Source: an uncultured Clostridium sp.
GTDB lineage: Bacteria; Bacillota; Clostridia; TANB77; CAG-465
DNA: 48,572 nt
Assembly (NCBI GenBank): GCA_905204915.1
Contig: CAJLBR010000003.1
Coordinates: 1-48,572 of the forward strand
Direction: 5' to 3'
Made by a program: the position numbers and the translations under genes. The notes beneath the pieces are model-generated. The model saw nothing but the letters and a program-made list of their open reading frames with translations. It made no database searches and had not been told where the DNA came from. Shown one piece after another: positions 8,201 to 16,577 of this stretch (position 1 is the stretch's first letter; each line of letters begins with the position of its first letter).

Positions 8201-9430
8201 TTAGTTAGCAATATATTTTTTAAAAATATTGTAGGCTTTGTTTAGTGCACTTACTAGTTTGTCCACGTCTTCTTTCGTATTATATATATAAAATGATGCT
8301 CTACATGTAGAATCCATTTTTAAGAATCTAAGAAGTGGTTGTGCGCAATGATTACCAGATCTAATACATACTCCTTCTGTATCTAATATACTTGCTACAT
8401 CATGTGGATGTACTCCCTTTATATTAAAAGATATAACTCCTGAATGATTTGCTTTATTATTCGTAATATAAAGTTCTAAATATTCTAAACTAGACAATTT
8501 TTCTATAGCATAACTAATAACTTCAGATTCTATTTCATGTATTTTTTGATATCCTATAGAATTTATATAATCTATAGCTGCACCAAGCCCAATAACACCT
8601 TCTACATTTTGTGTTCCTGCTTCAAATTTATTAGGAAGAGGAGCAAATGTAGTGTGATCTTCATATACATATTCTATCATATCTCCACCCATAAGAAAAG
8701 GGGGCATCTTGTTTAATAGCTCTTTTTTTCCATATAATACACCAATTCCAAGTGGTGCTAACATTTTATGACCTGAAAAAGCTAAAAAATCTGCATTTAA
8801 TTTTTGAACGTCAATTTTCATATGTGGAATGCTTTGTGAAGCATCTACTACAACAATTGCTCCTTTTTTATGTGCATATTTTATTATTTTATCCACATTA
8901 TTAACAGTTCCTGTAACATTTGAAACATGGGTAATACCAACTATTTTTGTTTTGTCAGTAATTTTATTTATTATTTCTTCTTCTGGTATTTCATAATTTT
9001 CATTTATATACATGTATTTAAGTTTAGCACCTATTTTTTCACAAACGGCTTGCCATGGAACAAGATTTGAATGATGTTCCATTATAGAAAGTACTATTTC
9101 ATCATCCTTTTTAACATTATTTAATCCATAAGAATTAGCAACAAGATTAAGTGCTTCTGTGGCATTTTTTGTAAATATTATTTCTTCTTGATATTTTGCG
9201 TTTATAAAATCAGCTATTTTTTTCCTTGTATTTTCATATATTGTTGTAGCTTGCATACTAAGCAAGTATGCTCCTCTATGTGGATTAGCATTATAATTAT
9301 TATAAAATTCCTCTACACTATTTACAACACTTTTGGGTTTTTGAGTTGTTGCTCCACTATCTAAATATGCTAATTTTCTAGATTCATTATTTAACAATGT
9401 AAATTCTTTCTTAATTTCTGTGTTATTCAT
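8201..9430 (-). CDS. sufS: cysteine desulfurase SufS
   Basis: A 409-residue PLP-dependent cysteine desulfurase (group II) that takes sulfur from cysteine as an enzyme persulfide. It shows the N-terminal YLDSGATTQKP, HREAY-like PHRGAYLLS, MEHHSNLVPW, the PLP Lys222 in FSGHKMLAP and the active-site Cys362 in RSGNHCAQP, the short-loop form seen in SufS. The start follows AAGGGAGA and overlaps the end of sufD by 8 nt. It should feed SufU and, directly or through SufU, MnmA. Confidence 0.96.
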   Translation of the reverse strand: MNNTEIKKEFTLLNNESRKLAYLDSGATTQKPKSVVNSVEEFYNNYNANPHRGAYLLSMQATTIYENTRKKIADFINAKYQEEIIFTKNATEALNLVANSYGLNNVKKDDEIVLSIMEHHSNLVPWQAVCEKIGAKLKYMYINENYEIPEEEIINKITDKTKIVGITHVSNVTGTVNNVDKIIKYAHKKGAIVVVDASQSIPHMKIDVQKLNADFLAFSGHKMLAPLGIGVLYGKKELLNKMPPFLMGGDMIEYVYEDHTTFAPLPNKFEAGTQNVEGVIGLGAAIDYINSIGYQKIHEIESEVISYAIEKLSSLEYLELYITNNKANHSGVISFNIKGVHPHDVASILDTEGVCIRSGNHCAQPLLRFLKMDSTCRASFYIYNTKEDVDKLVSALNKAYNIFKKYIAN

Positions 9431-10508
9431 TATATTCTCCCTTATCTAATTTTTCATCTATTAGATTAATGATTTCTTCTTTTAAGTTTTCATCCTTTAT
9501 AGATTCTAATATACTGTTAAACTTAGCTTTTACTATTAATTTCATAGCAGACTTTTCGTCAATTCCTCTACTCATAATATAAAAAAGTTCTTGTTTACTT
9601 ATTTTTCCAGCACTACTAGAATGACTTCCTTCAACCTCTTCTTCAGAACAAAGTAGCATTGGTAGTGATAATGATTTTGCAGTATCACTTAATAAAAGGC
9701 AATTTTCATTTTCACTTCCTTTTGCTCTTTTACATCCCTTTTTAAAGTCAATAGTTCCCTTAAAGTTTTTCTTGCTATTATTATTTAGAGTCCCTTGAAC
9801 TTCAATATCTACACTTGCATCTTCACCATATATATTAGCGATATAATTTAGATCAAATACTTCTTTACCACTTCCAAGATAAATTGAGTTTAATTTACTC
9901 TTAGAATTTTCACCTTCTACATTTGAATAGTAATTTATTATGCTATTTTTTCCTCCTAAATCTATAATTTTATATTCTACTTTTGAATTTTGTTTTAAAG
10001 TGTTTTCTATGGAAATAAAATTATTTGAAAGGCTGTTTAAATTAACAAGCATAATTATAGTCAAGTCTGAATCTTCATCAGCAATAACTCTTAACACTTG
10101 ATTATGATAAAATTCTATTTCATCATTAGAATTATATTTTAATATGATTACTGATTTACTATTTTTATTTGCATGTACTTCTAAATTTTCGATTAATTCA
10201 CTGCTTTCCAAATCAAAATTAAGTTCTATTTTTACAGTCTTTTTTACTAAAGAATTTATATCAATTTTTTTTATTACATTAGCACTATTTTCAACCTGAC
10301 AAGTTAATTCTTCAGATAGTCCATATTTAAGAGTATAATCTTTTTGAACATCATCTGAAATTACTATTTTAGAAGAATCATTGCAAACGTTAATATTCTT
10401 AAATTCTTTTACGTTATCCTTTATAGTAACATTTTTTACTTTTATATTGTTTATATTAAAATTTCTTGAAGTTCTAACTGGCGTTTCGTTTAAAATCATT
10501 TCTTCCAT
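9423..10508 (-). CDS. sufD: Fe-S scaffold component SufD
   Basis: A 361-residue SufD, one half of the SufBD heterodimer on which Fe-S clusters are built. The N-terminal two thirds are divergent and Asn/Lys-rich. The C-terminal block is typical (LSLPMLLCSEEEVEGSHSSS, then LFYIMSRGID). It lies between sufB (1-nt overlap) and sufS (8-nt overlap), the standard order, with an ATG after a normal ribosome site inside sufB. Divergence of the N terminus is common in SufD. Confidence 0.9.
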   Translation of the reverse strand: MEEMILNETPVRTSRNFNINNIKVKNVTIKDNVKEFKNINVCNDSSKIVISDDVQKDYTLKYGLSEELTCQVENSANVIKKIDINSLVKKTVKIELNFDLESSELIENLEVHANKNSKSVIILKYNSNDEIEFYHNQVLRVIADEDSDLTIIMLVNLNSLSNNFISIENTLKQNSKVEYKIIDLGGKNSIINYYSNVEGENSKSKLNSIYLGSGKEVFDLNYIANIYGEDASVDIEVQGTLNNNSKKNFKGTIDFKKGCKRAKGSENENCLLLSDTAKSLSLPMLLCSEEEVEGSHSSSAGKISKQELFYIMSRGIDEKSAMKLIVKAKFNSILESIKDENLKEEIINLIDEKLDKGEYNE

Positions 10509-11908
10509 TATCCTATTGTTCCCTCCAATTCTAAATTTATTAAATTATTCATTTCAACCGCATATTCAATTGGAAGTTCTTTAGATATTGGATATGCAAA
10601 ACCTCTTACTATCATAGCTTTTGCATCTTCCTCTGATATTCCTCTACTCATTAAATAAAATATAGTCTTATCACTTATTTTTCCAATTTTTGCTTCGTGA
10701 GAAAATTCTACTTCATCATTTCTTACATCGTTAACCGGTATTGTGTCTGAAATCGAAATATCATCTAACATTAAAGATTCGCATGAAACAGAACATTTAG
10801 AATTTTTGGCATTTTCATTTATTCTAACTAGTGATCTGTATGTACACTTTCCTCCATTTTTTGAAATAGACTTAGCATTTACAACACTTGATGTATTTGG
10901 TGCATTATGTACAACTTTAAAACCATTATCCAAATTCTGTCCAAGCCCTGCTAAAGATATTCCAGTATATTCTGTTTTTGCACCTTCTCCATTTAATATG
11001 CTCATTGGATACAACATTGATATCTTAGATCCGAAAGATCCTGTTACCCAATCAACTTTTGCATTTTTCCCTATCAATGCTTTTTTCGTATTTAAGTTTA
11101 GCATATTTTTAGACCAGTTTTCTATTGTTGAATATCTAAGGTATGCGTTATCTTTTACAAATAATTCAACGCATCCTGCATGAAGATTTACTTTATTATA
11201 CTTAGGCGCACTACAACCTTCTATAAAGTGCAAACTTGCTCCTTCATCTACTATAATTAAAGTATGTTCAAATTGTCCTGATTCTGGAGAATTTAGTCTA
11301 AAATAAGATTGCAGTGGAATATCAACTTTTACATTTTTTGGAACATATACAAAAGATCCTCCTGACCATACTGCGCCGTGTAATGCTGCAAATTTATGAT
11401 CTGATACTGGAACACATTTCATAAAGTGCTCTTTTACTATTTCTGGATACTCTCTAACTGCTGTTTCCATATCAGTATATATTACACCTTGTTTTATTAA
11501 TTCTTCCTTCATACTATGATATACTACTTCTGAATCATATTGAGCTCCTACACCTGCAAGGGATGCTTTTTCAGCTTCTTTTATTCCTAGTTTATCAAAA
11601 GTTGATTTTATATCCTCTGGAACATCATCCCAAGATGTGTTTAGATTTGTTTTAGGTTTTACATATGTAGCAATTTCGTCCATATTTAATTCAGAAATAT
11701 CAGGTCCCCAAGTTGGTAGATCCAATTTTTCATAAACTTCTAATGCTTTTAGTCTAAATTCCCTCATCCATTCAGGCTCATTTTTCATAGCAGATATTTC
11801 TTCAACTATTTTCTTATCTAGTCCTTTTTTCATTTTAAATTCATAGTTGTCTTCATTTTTTATATCATAAATATTTCTATTTATATCTTCTACTTGTGTT
11901 TTTTTCAT
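10508..11908 (-). CDS. sufB: Fe-S scaffold component SufB
   Basis: A 466-residue SufB, the main scaffold subunit of the SufBCD complex. Conserved features are the N-terminal helical region with PEWMREFRLKAL, the central VDWVTGSFGSK, LAGLGQNLDNG and the C-terminal HNAPNTSSVVNAKSIS with KCSVSCESLMLDD. The family's key Cys is in the latter segment. The C terminus IFYLMSRGISEEDAKAMIV matches the paralogous region of SufD. It overlaps sufC and sufD by one base each, suggesting translational coupling. Confidence 0.96.
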   Translation of the reverse strand: MKKTQVEDINRNIYDIKNEDNYEFKMKKGLDKKIVEEISAMKNEPEWMREFRLKALEVYEKLDLPTWGPDISELNMDEIATYVKPKTNLNTSWDDVPEDIKSTFDKLGIKEAEKASLAGVGAQYDSEVVYHSMKEELIKQGVIYTDMETAVREYPEIVKEHFMKCVPVSDHKFAALHGAVWSGGSFVYVPKNVKVDIPLQSYFRLNSPESGQFEHTLIIVDEGASLHFIEGCSAPKYNKVNLHAGCVELFVKDNAYLRYSTIENWSKNMLNLNTKKALIGKNAKVDWVTGSFGSKISMLYPMSILNGEGAKTEYTGISLAGLGQNLDNGFKVVHNAPNTSSVVNAKSISKNGGKCTYRSLVRINENAKNSKCSVSCESLMLDDISISDTIPVNDVRNDEVEFSHEAKIGKISDKTIFYLMSRGISEEDAKAMIVRGFAYPISKELPIEYAVEMNNLINLELEGTIG

Positions 11909-12657
11909 TACTCTACCTCTGATCTATATTTTGAATATCCCTCATCTTCTATTTCTTTAGCAAGTGAGGCATCTCCTGTTTTTACTATCTTACCGTTAAC
12001 TAAAATGTGAACATAATCAACATCTAAGCTATGTAATATTTTTGTATTATGAGTTATTATTAAAACTGCATTATCACTGTTTTTATACATTTTAATTCCT
12101 TGTGATACAGCTTTAATAGCGTCTACATCAAGTCCTGAATCTGTTTCATCAAGTATTGCAAGTTTGGGATTTAAAACTAGCATTTGTAAAATTTCATTTT
12201 TCTTTTTTTCTCCTCCAGAAAAACTTACATTTAAATTTCTATTAAGATTTTTTGGATTTATATTTAACTCACGTGATTTTTTTATCAAATCTAGTTTAAA
12301 TTCAGCTGGATTTACTGGCTTTCCATCTATTTTACTCTTTGAATATTTAAGAAAGTTAGTAACACTAATACCAGGTATCTCTTCAGGAAGTTGAAATGAC
12401 ATGAATATACCCATTCTAGCAATTTCATCTGTTTTTAAATTTGTAATATCTTTAGATAAAAATTTAATATCTCCTTCTGTTTTTGTATACACAGGGTTAT
12501 TTAATATAGCATTTGCTGTTGTAGTTTTTCCAGAACCATTTGGTCCCATTATTACATGAATTTCCCCCTTGTTTATCTTTAAATTAATTCCTTTTAATAT
12601 TTCCTTATCTTTTGCATTTAAATGCAAATTATTTATTTCTAATAATGTTTCTTTCAT
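11908..12657 (-). CDS. sufC: Fe-S assembly ATPase SufC
   Basis: A 249-residue ABC-type ATPase that drives conformational change of SufBD. Walker A GPNGSGKTT (38-46), Q-loop (SFQLPEEIPG), ABC signature SFSGGEKKK, Walker B LAILDETDSGLD and the H-loop THNT are all present; DETDSGLD is characteristic of SufC rather than transport ATPases. It is the first structural gene after the Rrf2 regulator, 19 bp downstream. Confidence 0.97.
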   Translation of the reverse strand: MKETLLEINNLHLNAKDKEILKGINLKINKGEIHVIMGPNGSGKTTTANAILNNPVYTKTEGDIKFLSKDITNLKTDEIARMGIFMSFQLPEEIPGISVTNFLKYSKSKIDGKPVNPAEFKLDLIKKSRELNINPKNLNRNLNVSFSGGEKKKNEILQMLVLNPKLAILDETDSGLDVDAIKAVSQGIKMYKNSDNAVLIITHNTKILHSLDVDYVHILVNGKIVKTGDASLAKEIEDEGYSKYRSEVE

Positions 12658-12676
12658 ATTTTCTCTCCTATCTATA

Positions 12677-13075
12677 TTATTTTAATAAATCTTCTAATGT
12701 TTTGCTATCTACGTATTTTTCTATAGTATCATCTAAACCCTTCCAAAAAGAATAAGTTTTACACACTGTTTTTTTTGTGCATTCATTTCCAGCCATTAAA
12801 CAAGTGGTTGGTGCTAAATCTCCTTCAGTTGCTCTTAAAATATCACCAATTTTATATTCATTGGGGGATTTTGCAAGCATGTAACCTCCATTATTACCTC
12901 TAGCAGTTTTTAAGAAACCTGCTTTATTTAACTTTGAAATAATTTGTTCTAAATATTTATTTGAAATTTCTTGTCTTTGTGATATATCTCTCAAAGATAC
13001 AAAATTTTCTTTGCTATTTTCAGCTAAATCTATCATTATTCTTAAGGCATAACGTCCTCTTGTTGATATTTTCAT
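12677..13075 (-). CDS. iscR: Rrf2-family regulator, IscR-like
   Basis: A 132-residue winged-helix regulator with the Rrf2 N terminus (MKISTRGRYALRIMIDLA) and recognition region YLEQIISKLNKAGFLKTARGNNGGY. Cys92, Cys99 and Cys105 have the spacing of the IscR [2Fe-2S] ligands, so it probably senses cluster supply and controls the suf operon that it heads. An inverted repeat (CTACT/AGTAG) fills the spacer of the operon promoter and is the likely operator, giving autorepression. CymR-type proteins of the same family lack these Cys. Confidence 0.88.
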   Translation of the reverse strand: MKISTRGRYALRIMIDLAENSKENFVSLRDISQRQEISNKYLEQIISKLNKAGFLKTARGNNGGYMLAKSPNEYKIGDILRATEGDLAPTTCLMAGNECTKKTVCKTYSFWKGLDDTIEKYVDSKTLEDLLK

Positions 13076-13101
13076 TTTTATTCTTCACACTCCTGATTTT
13101 T

Positions 13102-13130
13102 ATTATACTACTATTTTAGTAGGAATTCAA
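13102..13130 (-). promoter_or_regulatory. suf operon promoter with Rrf2 operator
   Basis: TTGAAT, 17-bp spacer, TATAAT on the minus strand. The spacer contains the perfect inverted repeat CTACT-5-AGTAG (13108-13122), well placed to block RNA polymerase when bound by the Rrf2 protein. Confidence 0.8.
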
Positions 13131-13155
13131 GTTTATATTTATTTTTAAATAAATT

Positions 13156-13184
13156 TTGCAAATAATTCCTTATTTTTTTATATT
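13156..13184 (+). promoter_or_regulatory. candidate promoter for the CmpB-like gene
   Basis: TTGCAA, 17-bp spacer, TATATT, 39 bp before the ATG at 13224, in a very T-rich stretch; modest confidence. Confidence 0.4.
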
Positions 13185-13223
13185 TTTTTGCATTTAACAA
13201 AAACTATAAATAATGGTGATAAA

Positions 13224-13901
13224 ATGAAACTCTTTTCTTCTTTATGTGATACACAAAAAATTTATCAGAAGCTTTCTGGTAAATTTTCTCTTACAAATTA
13301 CATTACTGTATTTTTTGTTTCTTGCTTTGTCGGATGGATTTATGAAACCATTTTAGGATTTTTCCAATTCGGTACTTTGGTAAGTAAACAATGTATTTTA
13401 ATAGGACCTTTTATTCCCGTTTATGGATTTGGTGCAATTTTATTTATGTTCGTTTTTAGCCAAATAAAAAATTTTAAAATATTTTTCTTAATTTCAATAC
13501 CTCTAGGAGCTATATTAGAATTTTTATATTCTTATATCCAAGAAAAACTCTTTGGTACTGTATCATGGGAATACAATAACTACTTTTTAAGCTTTCAAGG
13601 TAGAACCAGTTTGGTACATGGAATATTTTGGGGAATAGTCGGTTTCCTATTTTTAAACTATATGCTTCCTTTTTTATTTAATTTGATTGAAAAGTTCCCC
13701 AAAAGAATAATAAATGTTGCTTCCTGTATCATATTAATTTTCATGCTATTTGATTTTACTTTAACAATACTTACTTCAAACAGACAAAATGAACGTCACA
13801 AACAAATTGAAGCAAATTCATTTACGGATCTAATGCTAGATAAATATTATCCGGATGAGAAACTAAATAAAATATATTTTAGTCATATAAGAAAAAACTA
13901 G
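13224..13901 (+). CDS. polytopic membrane protein, putative ABC-transporter type IV (CmpB-like)
   Basis: A 225-residue membrane protein with about five hydrophobic segments. It resembles the CmpB / putative ABC-transporter type IV family (Pfam PF06541), seen in the N-terminal FVSCFVGWIYETI and FIPVYGFGAILF with a conserved GP before it. The C-terminal tail is charged and cytoplasmic. Function in this family is not established; no ATPase gene lies next to it. An in-frame ATG at 13188 has no ribosome site, while the ATG at 13224 follows GGTGAT. It converges on the next gene through a strong shared terminator. Confidence 0.75.
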   Translation: MKLFSSLCDTQKIYQKLSGKFSLTNYITVFFVSCFVGWIYETILGFFQFGTLVSKQCILIGPFIPVYGFGAILFMFVFSQIKNFKIFFLISIPLGAILEFLYSYIQEKLFGTVSWEYNNYFLSFQGRTSLVHGIFWGIVGFLFLNYMLPFLFNLIEKFPKRIINVASCIILIFMLFDFTLTILTSNRQNERHKQIEANSFTDLMLDKYYPDEKLNKIYFSHIRKN

Positions 13902-13943
13902 CCGCTTCAGAGATTTAAGCTCTGAAAGCGACTAGCTTTTTTA
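13893..13943. terminator. strong bidirectional terminator
   Basis: Inverted repeat of about 15 bp with one bulge (13898-13912 with 13920-13935), A-run on the left and T-run on the right, between convergent genes; it starts at the stop of the CmpB-like gene. Confidence 0.9.
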
Positions 13944-13945
13944 TT

Positions 13946-14878
13946 TTATTTTAAAGTAACTGTTCCATCTGAATTTTCTTGTAGTTTTACACTAGATTTT
14001 AAACATACTACTGGTCTAAATCCTACATTTAATGAATCGTAACTATGATAATTTATTGTACTATTATAATCTATTGCCATCAGTAAATCATTTTGACTAG
14101 CTGATGGTGATGCAAGCCACATTCCTATTGCTCCACTAGTTGTTGGTAATACATATAAACTATCTGATGTTGACATATAGCAATAATTTGCCCAGTTTAC
14201 CCCACCATATCTGCTTATTTGATATCCTATTTCATTTTCTACTTTTAATCTATAATCTTGACCTGCTTTTCTATTATAAGATGCTATTAGCATATCTATA
14301 GTAGGTCCACCTATTGCCCAACTTGCGTAAGATGTATCATCTAGAAATGTACTCCATACATTAGTATCCATTAAGTATGCAACAGCTTTCATATTATTAT
14401 TTGAACTTGATTCTGTTTCTAAATATGATAACCATTTTTTAGCAGGGTTTTCAGCTAATATACTAGCTGCTCCTTTACTATAATCTTCATCATTTATGAC
14501 AGTATCTAAAGCTGCACATGTTTCATTCTTTCCTTGAGTCAATTTTATTCCAGATTTTGTTCCTGGTAATTTATCAACATTTATATAATTTGTTGCTATT
14601 AAGTATACATTTTTCCCATCAGAATGAAATACTTCCCAACCTTGAATACCGTTTGCTATATAATTAGTTACTTTTGCCCCATAATACTTTGCAACGTTAC
14701 TATTTATTAGTTCAGCAGCATTTGGATATTCTATTTCCCCTTGGTAAATTTCTACTTCTTTTTTGCCACCAAATAAATTACTTTTTATTAAAACTACTGC
14801 AACTACAGCTATTACAATAACAGCTACTACCACGCTAATTATTATCACTAACATTTTACTTTTTTTTTGGTTTTCCAT
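13946..14878 (-). CDS. membrane-anchored extracellular protein with FGE/DUF6273-like domain
   Basis: A 310-residue protein. A cytoplasmic stub and one membrane helix (about 8-32) precede an extracellular part. The C-terminal domain (about 160-300) has the pattern WLASPSA ... GFRPVVCLKSSVK, resembling the formylglycine-generating-enzyme-like (DUF6273-type) domains often found in surface proteins of gut Clostridia, where they probably bind ligands rather than catalyse. The membrane-near region (40-150) is not recognised. The start follows AGGAGG. It is monocistronic, divergent from the SipW locus, and shares a terminator with the preceding gene. The domain call is from memory of the motif and is moderate. 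Confidence 0.7.
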   Translation of the reverse strand: MENQKKSKMLVIIISVVVAVIVIAVVAVVLIKSNLFGGKKEVEIYQGEIEYPNAAELINSNVAKYYGAKVTNYIANGIQGWEVFHSDGKNVYLIATNYINVDKLPGTKSGIKLTQGKNETCAALDTVINDEDYSKGAASILAENPAKKWLSYLETESSSNNNMKAVAYLMDTNVWSTFLDDTSYASWAIGGPTIDMLIASYNRKAGQDYRLKVENEIGYQISRYGGVNWANYCYMSTSDSLYVLPTTSGAIGMWLASPSASQNDLLMAIDYNSTINYHSYDSLNVGFRPVVCLKSSVKLQENSDGTVTLK

Positions 14879-14921
14879 AAACTTCCTCCTAAAAATATAT
14901 TAATGTCAATTCCTAATATTC

Positions 14922-14951
14922 ATTTTACACTATTTCTCCAACTTTTTGCAA
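14922..14951 (-). promoter_or_regulatory. promoter for the FGE-like surface protein
   Basis: TTGCAA, 18-bp spacer, TAAAAT on the minus strand, 44 bp before the ATG. Confidence 0.6.
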
Positions 14952-15028
14952 TATTTTTAGCTAATTTATTAAAATTGTTATTACATTCTACTTATTATTC
15001 ATAAATTATTACTTTTTTTGCTATTTTA

Positions 15029-15057
15029 TTGCTATAATTAAGGTTTTATGATAGAAT
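15029..15057 (+). promoter_or_regulatory. promoter of the SipW surface-protein operon
   Basis: TTGCTA, 17-bp spacer, TAGAAT with extended -10 (TGA), 24 bp before the TTG start of the first gene. A second candidate -10 (TATAAT, 15034-15039) lies just upstream. Confidence 0.65.
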
Positions 15058-15081
15058 TTTTTTAATACGGGGGTGAATATA

Positions 15082-15594
15082 TTGAAAGACAGAAAAAATA
15101 TTTTAATTGTGGCTTTATTAATAGCTATAGTAGCTATGTCTGTTGGTTATGCAGCACTAGCACAACAACTAACTATAAATGGTACTGCAAACATTTCTGC
15201 TAGTTGGGATGTTAAAATAAAAGAAATCACACCTAAAGTTTTAACTGGTGCATCTGTTAAAGAAGGTTCTCCAACTTTTAACAATACATCTGCTAGCTTT
15301 GATGTAGATTTAGAATATCCAGGTGCAAGTGCAACATTTGATGTGACTGTTGAAAATGCTGGTACAATAAATGCAACTTTAGATAGTATTTCTGGTTTAG
15401 ACGCTGCTAATTCTGATACTCCTACATACATAACTTATTCTGTATCTGGTGTAACTGAAGGTGATGCTCTAAGATCAGGTGATACAACTACTGCTACTGT
15501 TACTGTTACTTGGGATCCTTCTCAAGAGTCAGTTCCAGAAACATCAGTTTCAAAAACAGCTACAATTAATTTAAATTATGTTCAAGCAGAATAA
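15082..15594 (+). CDS. small TasA/CalY-like secreted surface protein
   Basis: A 170-residue secreted beta-rich protein. The signal peptide (about 5-26) ends in the motif GYAALAQ, followed by TINGTANISASWDVKI and a Thr/Ser/Asp/Val-rich domain of about 130 residues typical of TasA- or camelysin-like fibre subunits (resemblance only, not proven homology). A GTG at 15073 is in frame but lies inside the ribosome site GGGGGTG; the TTG at 15082 is 6 nt behind it and gives the usual start MKDRKNILIV. It is the first gene of a four-gene operon that includes its likely signal peptidase (16578-17753). The next protein carries the same signal motif. It may be the main extracellular filament or coat subunit. 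Confidence 0.75.
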   Translation: MKDRKNILIVALLIAIVAMSVGYAALAQQLTINGTANISASWDVKIKEITPKVLTGASVKEGSPTFNNTSASFDVDLEYPGASATFDVTVENAGTINATLDSISGLDAANSDTPTYITYSVSGVTEGDALRSGDTTTATVTVTWDPSQESVPETSVSKTATINLNYVQAE

Positions 15595-15608
15595 TTCAGG
15601 AGGGAACC

Positions 15609-16562
15609 ATGAGAAAATTAAGAAAAAAGAAAAATAATAAAAAAATTATCTTACTGTTCATTATACTTATGGTTTCCACTGTATTTATAACAACCGGCTA
15701 TGCAATTTTAAGGCAAAGTCAACAAATAACTGGTACAGCAAACATAAAAGGAAAATCTGGAACTTCAAATAATGAGTTTGACGTCACACCAACTGTAAAA
15801 GATTCTTGGTATGATAATTCCTTTTATGGTTATAATATATCTTTATTAATATCAAATAATACAAACTATAAGACAAATGGTTGGGAAGTAAGTATAGATG
15901 TTCCAAGTGACGTTTCAAATATTAACTGCTGGGTAAGTAACTACAGCATTTCAAATGGTAGACTAATTTTTACAAACTTAGATTACAATGGAAAAATTGA
16001 ACCCGATAGTTCTACTGAGCTTGGTTTTATTCTTAGTACTGCCGCCCCTAATTACAAACCATCTAATATAATAATAAAAATATTTACTGATGAATATCCA
16101 GATGGAATAGAATATAAAATAAAAAATAATAATTCTACTACATCTGAATCTAGTGAAAGTGGAAATGAAAATAAAACTGATACTAACACCAATACTGATA
16201 TTTTTAAAGAAAGTGAAGAAAATGATAACAACTATTCAGCAGGTCCTTTTGATGTAAACTTTGATGTAGTTGCCTCTTGGCCATCAGGAGATCTGTACAT
16301 AACTCAATATACTGTGACTTTATCAAATTCAACTGATAAGGATATTTCTTCTTGGAAATTTGATATAGTAGACTTAGATAACTTTGAATTTGATACTGTT
16401 TGGAATGCAAATTATATAAAAGGTGATTCTGCTCTAACTTTAAGTAATGTTAGTTATAACTCTATAATTAAAGCTTCTGATAGTATAACTTTCACACTTC
16501 AATTAAAAAGCAATACACAAAATTATAAACCAAATATTGCAAATAGAATTTACACTAATTAG
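15609..16562 (+). CDS. secreted protein with two CBM2-like domains
   Basis: A 317-residue protein; the ATG follows AGGAGGG, 14 nt after the previous stop. A Lys-rich N terminus and membrane segment (about 12-33) end in GYAILRQSQQITGTANI, nearly the motif of the preceding protein. Two repeats follow (about 57-160 and 215-317), separated by a Ser/Asn/Thr/Glu linker. Each has the pattern Trp ... Tyr ... Asn ... Trp ... Asn/Trp ... Ile, and ends in NYKP, like family 2 carbohydrate-binding modules; aromatic residues are retained. It has no sortase signal or second membrane helix. It is likely a secreted or fibre-associated adhesin that binds polysaccharide (inference). Confidence 0.7.
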   Translation: MRKLRKKKNNKKIILLFIILMVSTVFITTGYAILRQSQQITGTANIKGKSGTSNNEFDVTPTVKDSWYDNSFYGYNISLLISNNTNYKTNGWEVSIDVPSDVSNINCWVSNYSISNGRLIFTNLDYNGKIEPDSSTELGFILSTAAPNYKPSNIIIKIFTDEYPDGIEYKIKNNNSTTSESSESGNENKTDTNTNTDIFKESEENDNNYSAGPFDVNFDVVASWPSGDLYITQYTVTLSNSTDKDISSWKFDIVDLDNFEFDTVWNANYIKGDSALTLSNVSYNSIIKASDSITFTLQLKSNTQNYKPNIANRIYTN

Positions 16563-16577
16563 TATTAGGAGGATATT

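Noticed and set aside
10743..11183. 146-codon plus-strand ORF inside sufB
   Set aside because: Antisense to a clear SufB; product has no recognisable features.
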